Below are positions 25,501 through 37,500 of a stretch of 64,000 nt of DNA, in pieces. The notes beneath the pieces were generated by a model. The model was not told the DNA's origin. It saw only the letters and a list, made by a program, of their open reading frames with translations, and did no database searches. Origin of the DNA: Brachypodius melanocephalos (taxonomy: Eukaryota; Chordata; Aves; Passeriformes; Pycnonotidae). The stretch covers positions 10,249,431 through 10,313,430 of the forward strand of contig VZSR01001459.1 in the NCBI GenBank assembly GCA_013398615.1, in the 5' to 3' direction. Each line of letters opens with the position of its first letter. Positions within the stretch are counted from its first letter, which is position 1. Both the position numbers and the translations under genes were made by a program.

Positions 25501-28500
25501 GAGCTGTGTTTGTACGTGCCTGCCCAGTGATCCTGCTGCATGGAGAGGGGCATTGGAGTCTCCAGGAAAACACAGCCTGGAGGGCAACTGGAGCCTGCAT
25601 TGGCAAAGGAAAATAGAGAATCAAAGTTGAGATTCCTTGATTCAATTTGTGTAGAAGTGATTAGAAAGGAAAACAGAATTCCTGGCTGGACCTGTTACCC
25701 ATCCCTTTTTCACCTTTCCCCCACCTAGGTGTCTGCTTTCTGTCTGGTCTGAGCTTTTCATCTCATGTTTTATTCCAGAATTTTGTCCAATTGTACCCAA
25801 ATTACAGGTTATTTGAGTGGTGTGTGTCTATCTCCCCAAACAGTTGAAAAAGGGAATTGAAAATTACACTGTTGGAAGCTGGGAAAAGAGGAAATTAGGC
25901 TCTTTCAGATGCTCGCTGTTTTTCCAGTCCTTTGAAATAATCTCGAAGAAAAGGGAGTTTGATAAAAGCCCCTTTTCTAAAACACTCAGCAATTGAACTG
26001 TTCTCCTTTAATTTCAGCATGCGGCGGATTTGGAAAAGAAACAGAACGAAACCGAAAACAGAAAACTGCTGGGAACAGTCATCCAGTATGGGAATGTCAT
26101 CCAGGTAGGCTGTGAGCATCCGTGCAAGATGGAGAGGATTTAGCTGGAAATTCCCTGCTCAGAGGACTTCAAATTTCTGGAATTCATGGTCAAGAGTCTG
26201 TAGTTTTGCCAGGTTCCACCATGCTCTGAAGTGGGATCCTGGGAAGCAGGGCCTGGGTGTTATATCTGTGATGAGGACAGGGTTTATTAGGGGTTAATTG
26301 TGTTTAGTTTTGAGGTCACCATTGATTGTTATCTTCAGAAATACTTGTTAGAGCCCTCATTAGAGTCGTAGGAAGGCTGCACATGCACAGCGCCAAATAT
26401 CCTCTCACTGTGAAATGTTGACACTTGAATCGTGAACTGCCACATAGAAGGAAAATCAATAGACAGAGTTAGATTTTAGTTACATTTTCTGTTAGATGAG
26501 ACCAAGCAAAGCAAGAGAAGAGCAGGAAGAGCCACTTAGCCCCCAGCGTTTCACAGGGTTTTTTTGAACAGGTTGTTGGAAGTGATGAGGGCATCTCCAT
26601 GTGTTTGTCCTGGCTGGGTGAAGGCCAGTTGGATTAACTGGAGCTGTTTTGTTCTGTGTCTCTGAGTGTGAGTGGAATTGTGCCTGAATCCATCAGTATT
26701 TGTACATAATTCAGTTTGCAGTCCTGTGTAGCATTGCAGTTGTGTGACACACGCTCGGGTTATTGAGGGGAGGAAGAGGAGCATTCTTAGAACTGAACTC
26801 TGATTCTTATTCTAGCTGCTTCACTTAAAAAGTAACAAATACTTAACAGTAAATAAGAGGCTTCCAGCCCTGCTGGAGAAGAATGCAATGAGAGTGACCT
26901 TGGATGAAGCTGGAAATGAAGGCTCCTGGTTCTACATCCAGCCCTTCTACAAACTGCGCTCCATCGGGGACAGTGTAAGTGCTGGGAGCAGGATCCTCAC
27001 ACACCCCTGGGGGCACAGCCTGCATTTGGGAGGGCTGCCTTGCAATTAATGCAATGCACACATCTCCCAGGGCGTGATGATGATGATGCAGGAACAACCT
27101 TTTTGCTATGCTGTCATGAGGGGGAGGAAAATTGCTATGGTAACTTGTATTTTGGAGACATGGAATGATCTAACATCGGAGGGAATAAGGGACCTAATTA
27201 GGCTGGCCTTGCACAATTCCTGCTCAATTCAAAATGGTAGGAAGTGTTGAGCTCCTCCAGGAGGTTTGGAAGGAATAATTAGCGTCTTGGTTTTCAGTGT
27301 TGTCAGCTTAGAATCAAAATTCGTCATCGCTTTGGATATGAGGCGTGAGGTAATGAGGAAGTGAAATGCTCCTGTTCATGGGGAATCTTTAAATGCTTTG
27401 CCATTTTAATCCCTTCCTTGGCAACATCTCAATCACTTGGGTATGGAATCTTCCTAAAAGCAGGAGGTCACGAGCTTCAGTGTGCTCTGGGGGTCAGGCC
27501 AGGTCTATTTGGCACCTAAACATGGTGAATTTATGAATCAGCCATCATTTATCCAGCCATCATTATCCCCATCTGTACCAGAGCTCAGTCTGCTGCTTCT
27601 GCAAGGCTCTGAGTCCAGTAGCATAGGGCTTTTTGCCTCAGTGACTGAGTTTGGTGAGCTAAATTCTGAACCAAACAGAACCCTGGTGGAATACTCAGAC
27701 TGGCATCTCTCCAGCCTGCAAAAAGGTGATTTCCTCCCATCACTCCCGTTAAAAAATAAAAAAAAAAAAAAAGGAAGAAAAAGAGCTTTCTCAGGGTGCA
27801 AATTTGTCTGATGCTGCACTTCTCTGCAGGTTGTCATTGGAGACAAAGTAGTCCTGAATCCTGTCAATGCTGGCCAGCCTCTCCATGCCAGTAGCCATCA
27901 GCTGGTGGATAATCCAGGATGCAATGAGGTAAGGGGACTTGGGCACAGCTGGAGCAGCTGTACAAACCTTTCTGTGCTTCATCTTAGCTGTTTGTACAGG
28001 GTTTAGAATTGAGCAAGTTGGTTGGTACCCTTGGCACTGCTTGGGAATGTTGATCCTGGTAATCAAAAAGAAAAGTTCTGGAGCTCTGCTTTCTCTTGGG
28101 TGCTGGCAGAGGTTTGAGCTGGATCCCTTTTGCACAACTGGCTAAAGACAACTTGTTCCTTCAAAGTCAGGAGTTGTGGCACAGTGATATGCCCCACACT
28201 TACCACAGTGAAGAAAATTCAATCTACCAGCACAGATGTGCAACAAATGGCTTCCAGGCAAGTCTGCTCTGAAATTACCTGTTCTGGAGCAGATACAGAA
28301 GGGACTTTTCCTTCTCTAGAGCAGTGCAGCCAGGCCTGCAGTGTTCTGGTGAAGAATATCTGAAAAATAAGAGTGGCTCATGGCAGGATCTTGTACAGGC
28401 ACAGGACAGTGGGACTGATGGTCTGAGTTCTCCTTCTAGGTCAACTCAGTGAACTGCAACACCAGCTGGAAAATCGTGCTCTTCATGAAATGGAGCGACA

Positions 28501-31500
28501 ACAAGGACGACATCCTCAAAGGGGTGAGAGGCAGAGCTGTGGCTGTCTGCAGCTGGGGCCCTGCTGGCCACTGCCCCTGCTGACCCTGCTGCCTGCCTTT
28601 GGCAGGGGGACGTGGTGAGGCTGTTCCACGCAGAGCAGGAGAAGTTCCTGACGTGTGATGAGCACAGGAAGAAGCAGCACGTGTTCCTCAGGACCACGGG
28701 CAGGCAGTCGGCCACGTCTGCCACCAGCTCCAAAGCCCTGTGGGAGGTGGAGGTGAGGACTGGACCCAGGCTGGGGCTGCCTTGGTTGGGAACAATTGCT
28801 CCTTCTGTTTAAAAACATCCTACCTGGGTTTTTTGCTTTTCCTGGTGTTAGAAGTTGAAATTAAAATTCCTTCACTTGCTGTGCTTTCTGTGCACGATGA
28901 TAGTGCAGCTCTGCTCTCTGATGGTGCAGCACAGAGCTCTTGAGTTCAGGTGCTTTACAGTGCAGGAAAAGGGCACAGAGAAACATCAATGGAGTCATTT
29001 TCTTACCAGTCACTAAAGTTAAATAGCAGCTTATAATTTCTACTGTCCTGCTGAGTGTACTGCAGGCTCTATTTTTGGTGTGGAATAATGTGATTATGTA
29101 TACCTTCATCTGATAGGAGGCTGCAGCCCCTTGCTAGTCTGTCTGGACTGGCTTTTTAAATTCACTTGGCTTTTAAACAGAGTGACTAACACCTTGGCCA
29201 TCACTGGCTTCTGAAAATAGCCTCAATCTGTTGGTATTATTAGCATTGGTTTATGATTTTAAATGTGATTAAATTATGAGCTGCATGTAAGAATCAAAAA
29301 ATAACTTTTAATGATAGATAGGTGACTTGTATGTTCTTTTTCCAGAAGTATGTGCTGTGACATTCAGCTTCTCCTGTATTTCAAATGAAAGGTCAGCTGT
29401 GATGAGTTTTCTTTAGGAATCAGGTGCACCCACAGAGCAGCCAAAATGGGCTTACAGGTTTTGGAGGCTCTGCTTGCCCCACTTTGTCAGTAAATACAAA
29501 TATTAATCCTTTTTTTTTTGTGCAGCATTGCTGCATTTGAAATATTTCCAAGTGTCTTCCCTCATCCACTTTAAACAGTCAAAAATTCAGTTGTAGCTAC
29601 AGGGGGTAATGGATTTGTTTCCTTTTCTAGGGGTTTGTTTTAAGACCTGGCAACACAAGCACATAGAGAGCAAAAATTTAGTTATAGCCATATCATAATG
29701 GATTTGTTGCCTTTTCCAGGGATTTGTTTCAGGACTTAGCAACACATGCACATAGACAGCACCTTCTTTAATTCATTCATAAGCTGAGGTGAACTATTCC
29801 CAGCCAGCTCAGAGCACTCCCTGCACAGTCCTGGTCCCAGATCAAAGGTGGTTTTGTCTTTTCTCAGCCCCTGGTTGTGTTTGCTCTTCCCTGCACATGA
29901 AATGAGGCAGATGCTGCTGGGAGGGGGACTCTGTGCCATGTTCCAGGTGTGCTCCCTGTCCTTGCAGGTGGTGCAGCACGATCCCTGCCGAGGGGGAGCT
30001 GGCTACTGGAACAGCCTCTTCAGGTTCAAGCACCTGGCCACGGGGCACTACCTGGCTGCAGAGGTACGTGGGGCTGGGCTGGCACCTCTGCCTGCCCTTG
30101 CACTGTGCTCTGCTCCTTCAGCACCTTCTCAAAATCTGTCATTTCCCACCCTAAAACTGGACACGGGGAGAGGAGGAGAGTGGTCATTTGGATTAATACA
30201 AAAATAGGTGCTAAATATAGGAAATAAGATGAAAGAGCTGCAAGAATACCCCTGGTGTGGGGTAGTCATGAGCTGATTACACTTTCTGTGTGAATTCTGG
30301 AGTCAAGAACTTCTGCTGCAAAGAATAGGCACTAAATAGTATCCTGTCATGTGGGCACTGGAATCAATGTGACTTTATTAACTGATGAATAAATGGTAAA
30401 TTACTGAGAGCCTTTGGGGGAAAATGAATTCAAGTGTTGGTAATTTCTCTTGAATCACTGATTTTTGAGCAGAATCATAGAACTGAGTATACAACGAAAA
30501 CACTGACTTCAGTCTGTAAGAACTGCAGATAGAGAAAAGTCCAGATGAAATATCCCATTTTATATTCTTCTGATAAGCAGATTGGAGAACCAGAAGCATT
30601 TTGTCACATGCACAATGCGAATCCTTTTCAGTAGTGACCCAGTGTAGAGCTTTTCCAGTAAATCTTGGGTTTTCTGATCAACCAAAACAAAAACCTGCTC
30701 TTAGATCATGCAAGAATATCCTAGAGGAGATTGCTCACCTCATCCCTGGTTAGAATAATGTTTGTTCGAAAAGATTTCTCCAAGCCAGTAACTTCTTGTC
30801 GGAAATTCCACTTGCAATTTAAACAACAAAAAGAAAACTGGTTAACTCTCTCCTCTTGCTCCTGTAGTGATTCTCCTGAGCGAGCTGAACGTCCCTGCAT
30901 GTTTGCAGGTTATTTAACTGGGATTTGCAGCCTGGGTTTGGGCAGTGTGCCCTGCATGCCTGCTGGTGCTGGAGCCCTGCAGGGTGCCCACCAGAGTTCA
31001 GGTGATGCTCAGGCTGTTTCCCCCTTGCAGCTGTGCTGGAGTTTTGACGTGCCTGTGATTCTGTTCCATCAGGTAAACCCTGACTATGAGGAAGATGACC
31101 TGGAGTGTCAATCCTCAGTAAGTATAGGCAAGGCTATGGTCCTGCCCCTGATTGAGGAGGGCTTGGCACAGGCCCAGGGCTGACCTGGTTTCATTGTTAG
31201 TAAGAAACTAAAAACCTGAGAATGCTCTGGAGGCTTTTAAGGCCTATCCAAGGAGTGGGTGTTGGCACCTTAGTGAAGGACAACCCACTTGGGAGCTGAA
31301 TGAACACATTACCTGAACCCCCCTCAACTCCTCCCTTTGTGGCATCTTTTCCTGTCTTCCTGTTTCCCTCAACCTTTGCTTCCTTGCACTGTCCTGCCCG
31401 GGGCTGGAAATCAATGTTCAAGGTGACACCAGATGGGAATGGCCCCTGAGGGAATGTCCCTGTCTGACCTCTGTGGTTAAGCAATGAATTCACTGTCACT

Positions 31501-34500
31501 GTACCTTGTGTCAGGAATGGCAGGGGGAGGGTGATTGCAGTGCCATCCCTCTGATTGTCCTGATTTTGGGAGCCAGTCTGTGTTGTCAGTAAATGTTGTC
31601 CTGTCAAAAACTGAGTGTGTGGTGCTTTGTATTGACAGAAGGTTCTCTTTGGTGTCAGAGGGAGCCAGCATTGCTTCAGTAGATGAACACAGAGAAAACT
31701 GGAACAGCACTTGCCATTATGGATTTTATTTATTTCGTTGGGTTTGATAAGAGGCTTGTGCAGCTTTCTTGGTCATTTATCTTGTATTATGGAAGATTTG
31801 CACCATTTGGATATGACAAAGAGTTATTCCTTCCATTCTTAAGAGATGGATGTGGTGCTTGGAAATCCTGCAGGGTGCATTTTTCCTCCTAAAAGGATTT
31901 TTCTTTATGGCCTGGCCATTAAAATGCTTCCCTTGCCCTCAGATATTGAGCTGTTTTCCTGATTGCTTCTTGGTGGCGTTGGGCAGCTTGACTGCAGTAA
32001 ACATGAGAAAAAACTGAGCAAACCCCATCCCTAGCTGTTGTCTGGGGTGTGGGGAGCATCCAATACCGAGATGTTTTGTTGGGATAATTTTTTGAAAGTT
32101 AATGTTGAGAGCCTTTAAGTGGACACCCCTGCTGTCCTGCTGATATGTGCATGGATTACATTCATGCGCTGTCTCAGCTCTCTGCTTTTTCCCTGCTCTG
32201 CCTCTTTACCACTAGATGGCAAAAACAGACCAGCAAGAAGGGGACCAGCAGTGTGTAATTCAGCTCTGACAGGAAATTGCCACATCGTTCATCATTCACT
32301 GCTGACAGGAGGGTGTGGGCTGCTTTATCCAACTTTATCCAAACTCCAACCTGATCCAAGTGCGAGGTGTTTTAGTGGTTTTAGTGTTGCTTTCTCCTTG
32401 TCCCCCCGAGGGCTGTGCAGGAAGGGTTGCCATGGGCATGGGTGAGGTGCCAGCTCCACCCTCCAGCAGCAAAGGGGGCTGCCCCTGTCACCTTTGGGGC
32501 TGAATTTCAGTGCTCCCCGAATTGCCCCATTCCCTGCTTTCTGTTTTACTGCTCACGTTCAGCTTTGTCTCAGTTTGAAGAAGTGACCAGTTGTGACAAG
32601 CTGTGAAGGCAGAGCAGCTGGATCCCTCCCTGTGTTCCCTCTCCTTGCTGGGGGGGAGACAGCTGAAATTCGGAGAATTCATTCCAAGTGAGCGAATTCC
32701 TCCCAGAATTTCTCTCCAGATGGACTCGGAGTGTCGAGTTGCTCCTTCCCTTGGAGGCACACTCCCAAAGTGTATTTCTGTTCCATACAGATAACTGCCG
32801 GTTCCCGTGTACAAAATCAGACTTTAAATGTCACCGCTTTGCAGCCAAGTTCATTGACTGCAAATATGTTAACTTGGGAGTATCCTGAGGCACAAGGCAC
32901 ACTGGATACCTTTTCCATCTGCTTCAGGATGGCAGTGCCTCACATACAGCAGGACTTTGACAGGCAGGTGCCTGAGTGCTGACTCCTTTGGGTGCCAGCA
33001 TCGCAGAGGAGCTGAGAGATTGGTTTCTTGGCCACCTTGAAAACTGCAGCCAGGATTTAGGTGGTTGTACATGGACAGCTGGTTCCTGCATGCCAGGACA
33101 GTGAGCAGCTTCTCCAGGGGCTTGTGAGAGCTGGGAGTTCCCTGGGAAGGGATTTGGAGAAAGTTGTTATTCCTTTTTCTCAGTTCATCTTTGTTTTTCC
33201 CTACCCTTTTGTCCTTTCATCTGAAGCCCTGGGCTTTTGTCCAAGTGATGAACCTTAACTTTGCTGAAGGAGGCTGGGGATTTGCTGGCACCTTGGGAAT
33301 AAAGATCCTTCTGGTGCCATGGCCTTTGGAACACGTTGCTGTGCTTGAGAGCAGCACAAGCTGGAGTGTGAACAGCAAGACTTCCAACTCCTTGATTGGC
33401 TTTTTGTTTCTCTTGCCTGGGATTGATGGATGTGGGTCCCATTTTTGCTGCTGAAGCTGATTATTTCCCAGCAAGGCTGTTGGTACACGGTGTGGCCGGG
33501 GTTTTATATTTTCAGCTCCTTAATTACGTGGTTAGAGGGATAATTGCAATGTGTGGGGCATGTTTGGAGAGCTGGCAGTGTCAGGATTGGGGATATCAGC
33601 TGATGTGTGTTATCAAAACCCAGTCAGAGCTCCCAGTGTGTGTGAGGTGAATGGCTGGGGGGGTTTGTCTCTCTGGCACTATCTGTGGGACAAATTCTGT
33701 GTGGAGGGGGAGTTCCTGTGCTGATACTCAGGGGGAGCAAGGAGTGGTTGGCCAGAGCAGCTGCTGTTCCTGGTGTGCTGCAGCCCAGTCTGAAGGGATG
33801 CACCCCACACCCCAGCAGGTGTTTCCATGTAGAGAAAGGTTTAAGACTCACCCCTTGCTGTTCTAATAAGGTAAAGGATCCAGAAAACTTCTTTACTCTC
33901 CTGGCAATAATTGACTTAGTGCCAAGACAAAAACACTGACAGGTCTCTTTACCTGTTCCTCAAAAAGTAGCTGTTCTCTGTTGGGCTGTTTGCCAAAAAA
34001 CCCACCCAAATCATCCAATTAATAAAAGAGAGCACGAGGCTTCTCAGAGCATTTTTGGGGTGTTGGAGCAGGTGTGTGGCACCTGTCTCTACACTGTGTT
34101 CAGCTTTGTTCTTTTGTTTTGTGTTATTTTCTTCTTTTATTAAAACAGTTTTGCTTTTTCAAGCCACACTCGATCACACCATCTCACTCATTGTTTTAAA
34201 CCATTTTCTGTGAGGTGCTGGACACCCTCCGAGGTATTGAACCTTCTCAGGGCTGAATCCATCTGGCTCTTGGAGAGATTCAATACTAGCCCAGCAGCCT
34301 GTGTGTGTCTGGGGCCGTGGGGGTGGCTCTGCAGGGCTGGAGCTGACCCTGGGGGGGTTTCCCTGCAGCTGGACCCCGAGCAGGACGCGGCGCGGCGGGG
34401 CCGGGGCGCCCAGGAGAAGATGGCTTATTCCCTGGTGTCCGTGCCCGAGGGCAACGACATCTCCTCCATCTTCGAGCTGGACCCCACCACCCTGAGAGGA

Positions 34501-37500
34501 GGAGACAGCCTCGTCCCCAGGTACAGCCTGCCGCAGCCTGGGGGTTCGGGTGGGTTTCCTTTTATCCTTGGGAATTGGGTTCCTCCTCCAGTGAACGTGG
34601 AAATCGGTAGAAAATGCCTGAAGCTTCACTCGAGTGCTTTAAAGTTGAGGTTGGAAGTAGGAGACCATTTTACAGATGAGAAAATTGAGATTAAACGACT
34701 TCCCCAGTGACTTCCCGAGTGACTTCCCCGCCAGGAATGATTAAAAGCCTTGGGTGTCTTATCAAGGCATTCATTCCTGTGACCTGTCTGTATTGTGTTA
34801 GGATGTAACACCAGCTATTTAGCACTGGATTTTCTGTTGTTTGTGTGTTCTTTACTGTTCGTGTGGCACCTCTTGGGGTTGAAAAGCTGCTGCTCCCTTC
34901 CAAGTCACACACTGCACACAGCTCTTTGCTGCTGATCTCACTGAGAAAGCACAGCAAGTTTGTTCATCAATTCAGCAACTCCCTGAATCATCAGGTACCC
35001 ATATTTTGGAGTATCAGGGAGTTCTGGGCTGAAAACCCCAGAGGTAAGGGGAGAAGCTGGCAGCTCATAGCAGTGGCAAAGTGAGGATGGGAAGAGGTTT
35101 AGATTGTTGCTGTGCAGCAGCTGAGTTACAGCAACTGAGAGTGGCTGTGGTTCTGTTTTAGAGCAGAATGTCTTTCATTACAGAGGAGGCCTTCCTCAGG
35201 TGGATTCACAGAATGAGCTAAGGCAGTCAGAATGTTGTTCCAGTTGTGATATGCAGGGTGGACAGACTCTTCCACTTGTTCCTGCCAGCAGCTGAAAATC
35301 CCAACAATGCAAAGACTTCTCTGCTGGGGACCTGACTGATGCTGGGACACTCCTGACTTTCTTTCAGGAACTCCTATGTGAGGCTCAGGCACCTCTGCAC
35401 CAACACCTGGGTTCACAGCACCAACATTCCTATTGATAAAGAGGAGGAGAAACCCGTGATGCTGAAAGTGAGTTCTGTTACTTTGTGTAAGCACATCCTT
35501 TGATTCCTGAGCTTCCACAAAAGGGGTGTTGGCAGGAGTTTCACTCCCTGAGCCTGTCACACACTGAGCATGTGACAGGAATGAACAGTGCCTGTGCAAA
35601 ATATTTGTTCCTAATGGCTCAGTTTCATGGTAGTTTCCAAGTTACACTGTTCAGCTCCTACTCCACAACAGTCATAAGGAGGAAGATATTTTTTTCCACT
35701 GGCTACAGTAACATTTGGCCATCTCACCTGCTGTTCCTTCAAATTTAGGGACATCTTTGAGCTTGCACAGAGTGTTCTCAGAGTTTGGGTTCAACAGTGG
35801 TGCCATGCTGCCTAAGCAGAGCAAGGCTTTTCTGTTTCATTATCACTGAGTGTGTGAGCCACTGCTTTGTTCCTGCCTTTGGTTTGCTGATAAAGCTCCT
35901 CTGGGTTTCAGATTGGGACCTCTCCAGTGAAGGAGGACAAAGAAGCTTTTGCTATAGTGCCAGTCTCTCCTGCAGAGGTTCGGGACTTGGACTTTGCAAA
36001 TGATGCAAGTAAAGTTTTAGGTTCCATTGCTGGCAAGCTGGAAAAGGGAACAATAACCCAGAATGAAAGAAGGTAAGGAAGCCAGAATTGGGATCAGATC
36101 ATGTTTTTTCCTTTAGTCAGTAACTGTTTCTTGGAAAATTTTATCAGAGTACGCTATGGAAGAGGGATTTGGTTTCCTCCTTGAAGAGATTTGATATTGT
36201 TGTGTCCATAGTGGAGGTTCTCAGGCTTGGTCTGTCCAGCCCTCCTTGTCCTCTGTGTGGTGAGAGCATGAGAAATAATGTGAGCTTGGGGGACTAATCC
36301 CCAGCAGACCTCTGCAAATGGAGTGTGGGAATTCCTAATCCATCTTGTGAGGACCGAGCATGTGACTTGCTGCAAATCCTCTGACCGTGTCCCTGAAAAT
36401 GTGGCCACACAAAAAGAGCGCAGGGGTGGCTGTGTCACGCCAGGGCCCTGTGCTTCCATAGCCAGGGCCTTGGAAGAGATTATCACCTGATTTATTGTTT
36501 GTGGCAATTGAAAGAAGTGCCAAATAGAATTTGGCAAGCGTGGAGTTGTCCTGAAGTGGTTTTCTTGTCTTGCTGCTGCTCTGGTTTAGCTGTTGGACAG
36601 TGAGCCTGCAGCAATGGGGGAGCATTAGTTCCTAGTTTTAAGTTCTGTGCAAACCTCTGAGCTTTATCCAGTCTCTAATTGCTGTTAGGTGTTCACTTGG
36701 CATTTAGAAATCTGTGTAAACTTACCCTGGCACTGCTCTTTTAGCACAGAGAATTTGTATTCTCGTGTTAACAACTTCTGGCCTTTTCACAGATCTGTTA
36801 CCAAGCTGTTGGAGGATTTGGTCTACTTTGTTACTGGTGGAACTAATTCTGGCCAGGATGTCCTTGAGGTGGTGTTTTCTAAACCCAACAGGGAACGGCA
36901 AAAGCTGATGAGAGAGCAGAATATTCTAAAGCAGGTGGGCTGTGGTTTTCTCTAAGATCTGGCTATGAGAAGTGTTCTTGGGGAAAAAAAAGAACCTGAT
37001 AACAGAACCTGGCCAGGCTTGGAGCAACCTGGCCTGGTGGGAGGTGTCCCTTCCTGTGGAAGAGGATTGGAATGAGATCATATTCATTGAGCCATTCTAT
37101 GGCTCTGTGAATCTTTGGTCTCCAGTTACTGGGACCAAAAACTCCTTTGAGTTTCCAGCTTTCAGCAGGCTCTGGGCAGTGGACTGTAGGCTCACCATTG
37201 CTGGAACTAAAAATTCCAGCAGATGCTGTTGAGTGAAGGTGATCAGCATCTTCTGTCCAGGCTGCTCCAAAAACCTTGGTGACTGTAGCCTGTTTCTGTA
37301 CCTTGTGAAATACAAATGCACAGAGCTTTGCCACTCATTCTGAGCAGAGGAAGGCAGTGCCTCATGGGGCTGTGCTGTGTTTTTCACTGAACCTGCAGAT
37401 TTTCAAGCTGCTGCAAGCCCCCTTCACGGACAGCGGGGACGGGCCGATGCTGCGGCTGGAGGAGCTGGGGGACCAGCGGCACGCACCCTTCAGGCACATC

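Noticed and set aside
30466..30495. AGAATCATAGAACTGAG, resembling a CR1 tail octamer
   Set aside because: No further CR1 sequence follows; too short to call.
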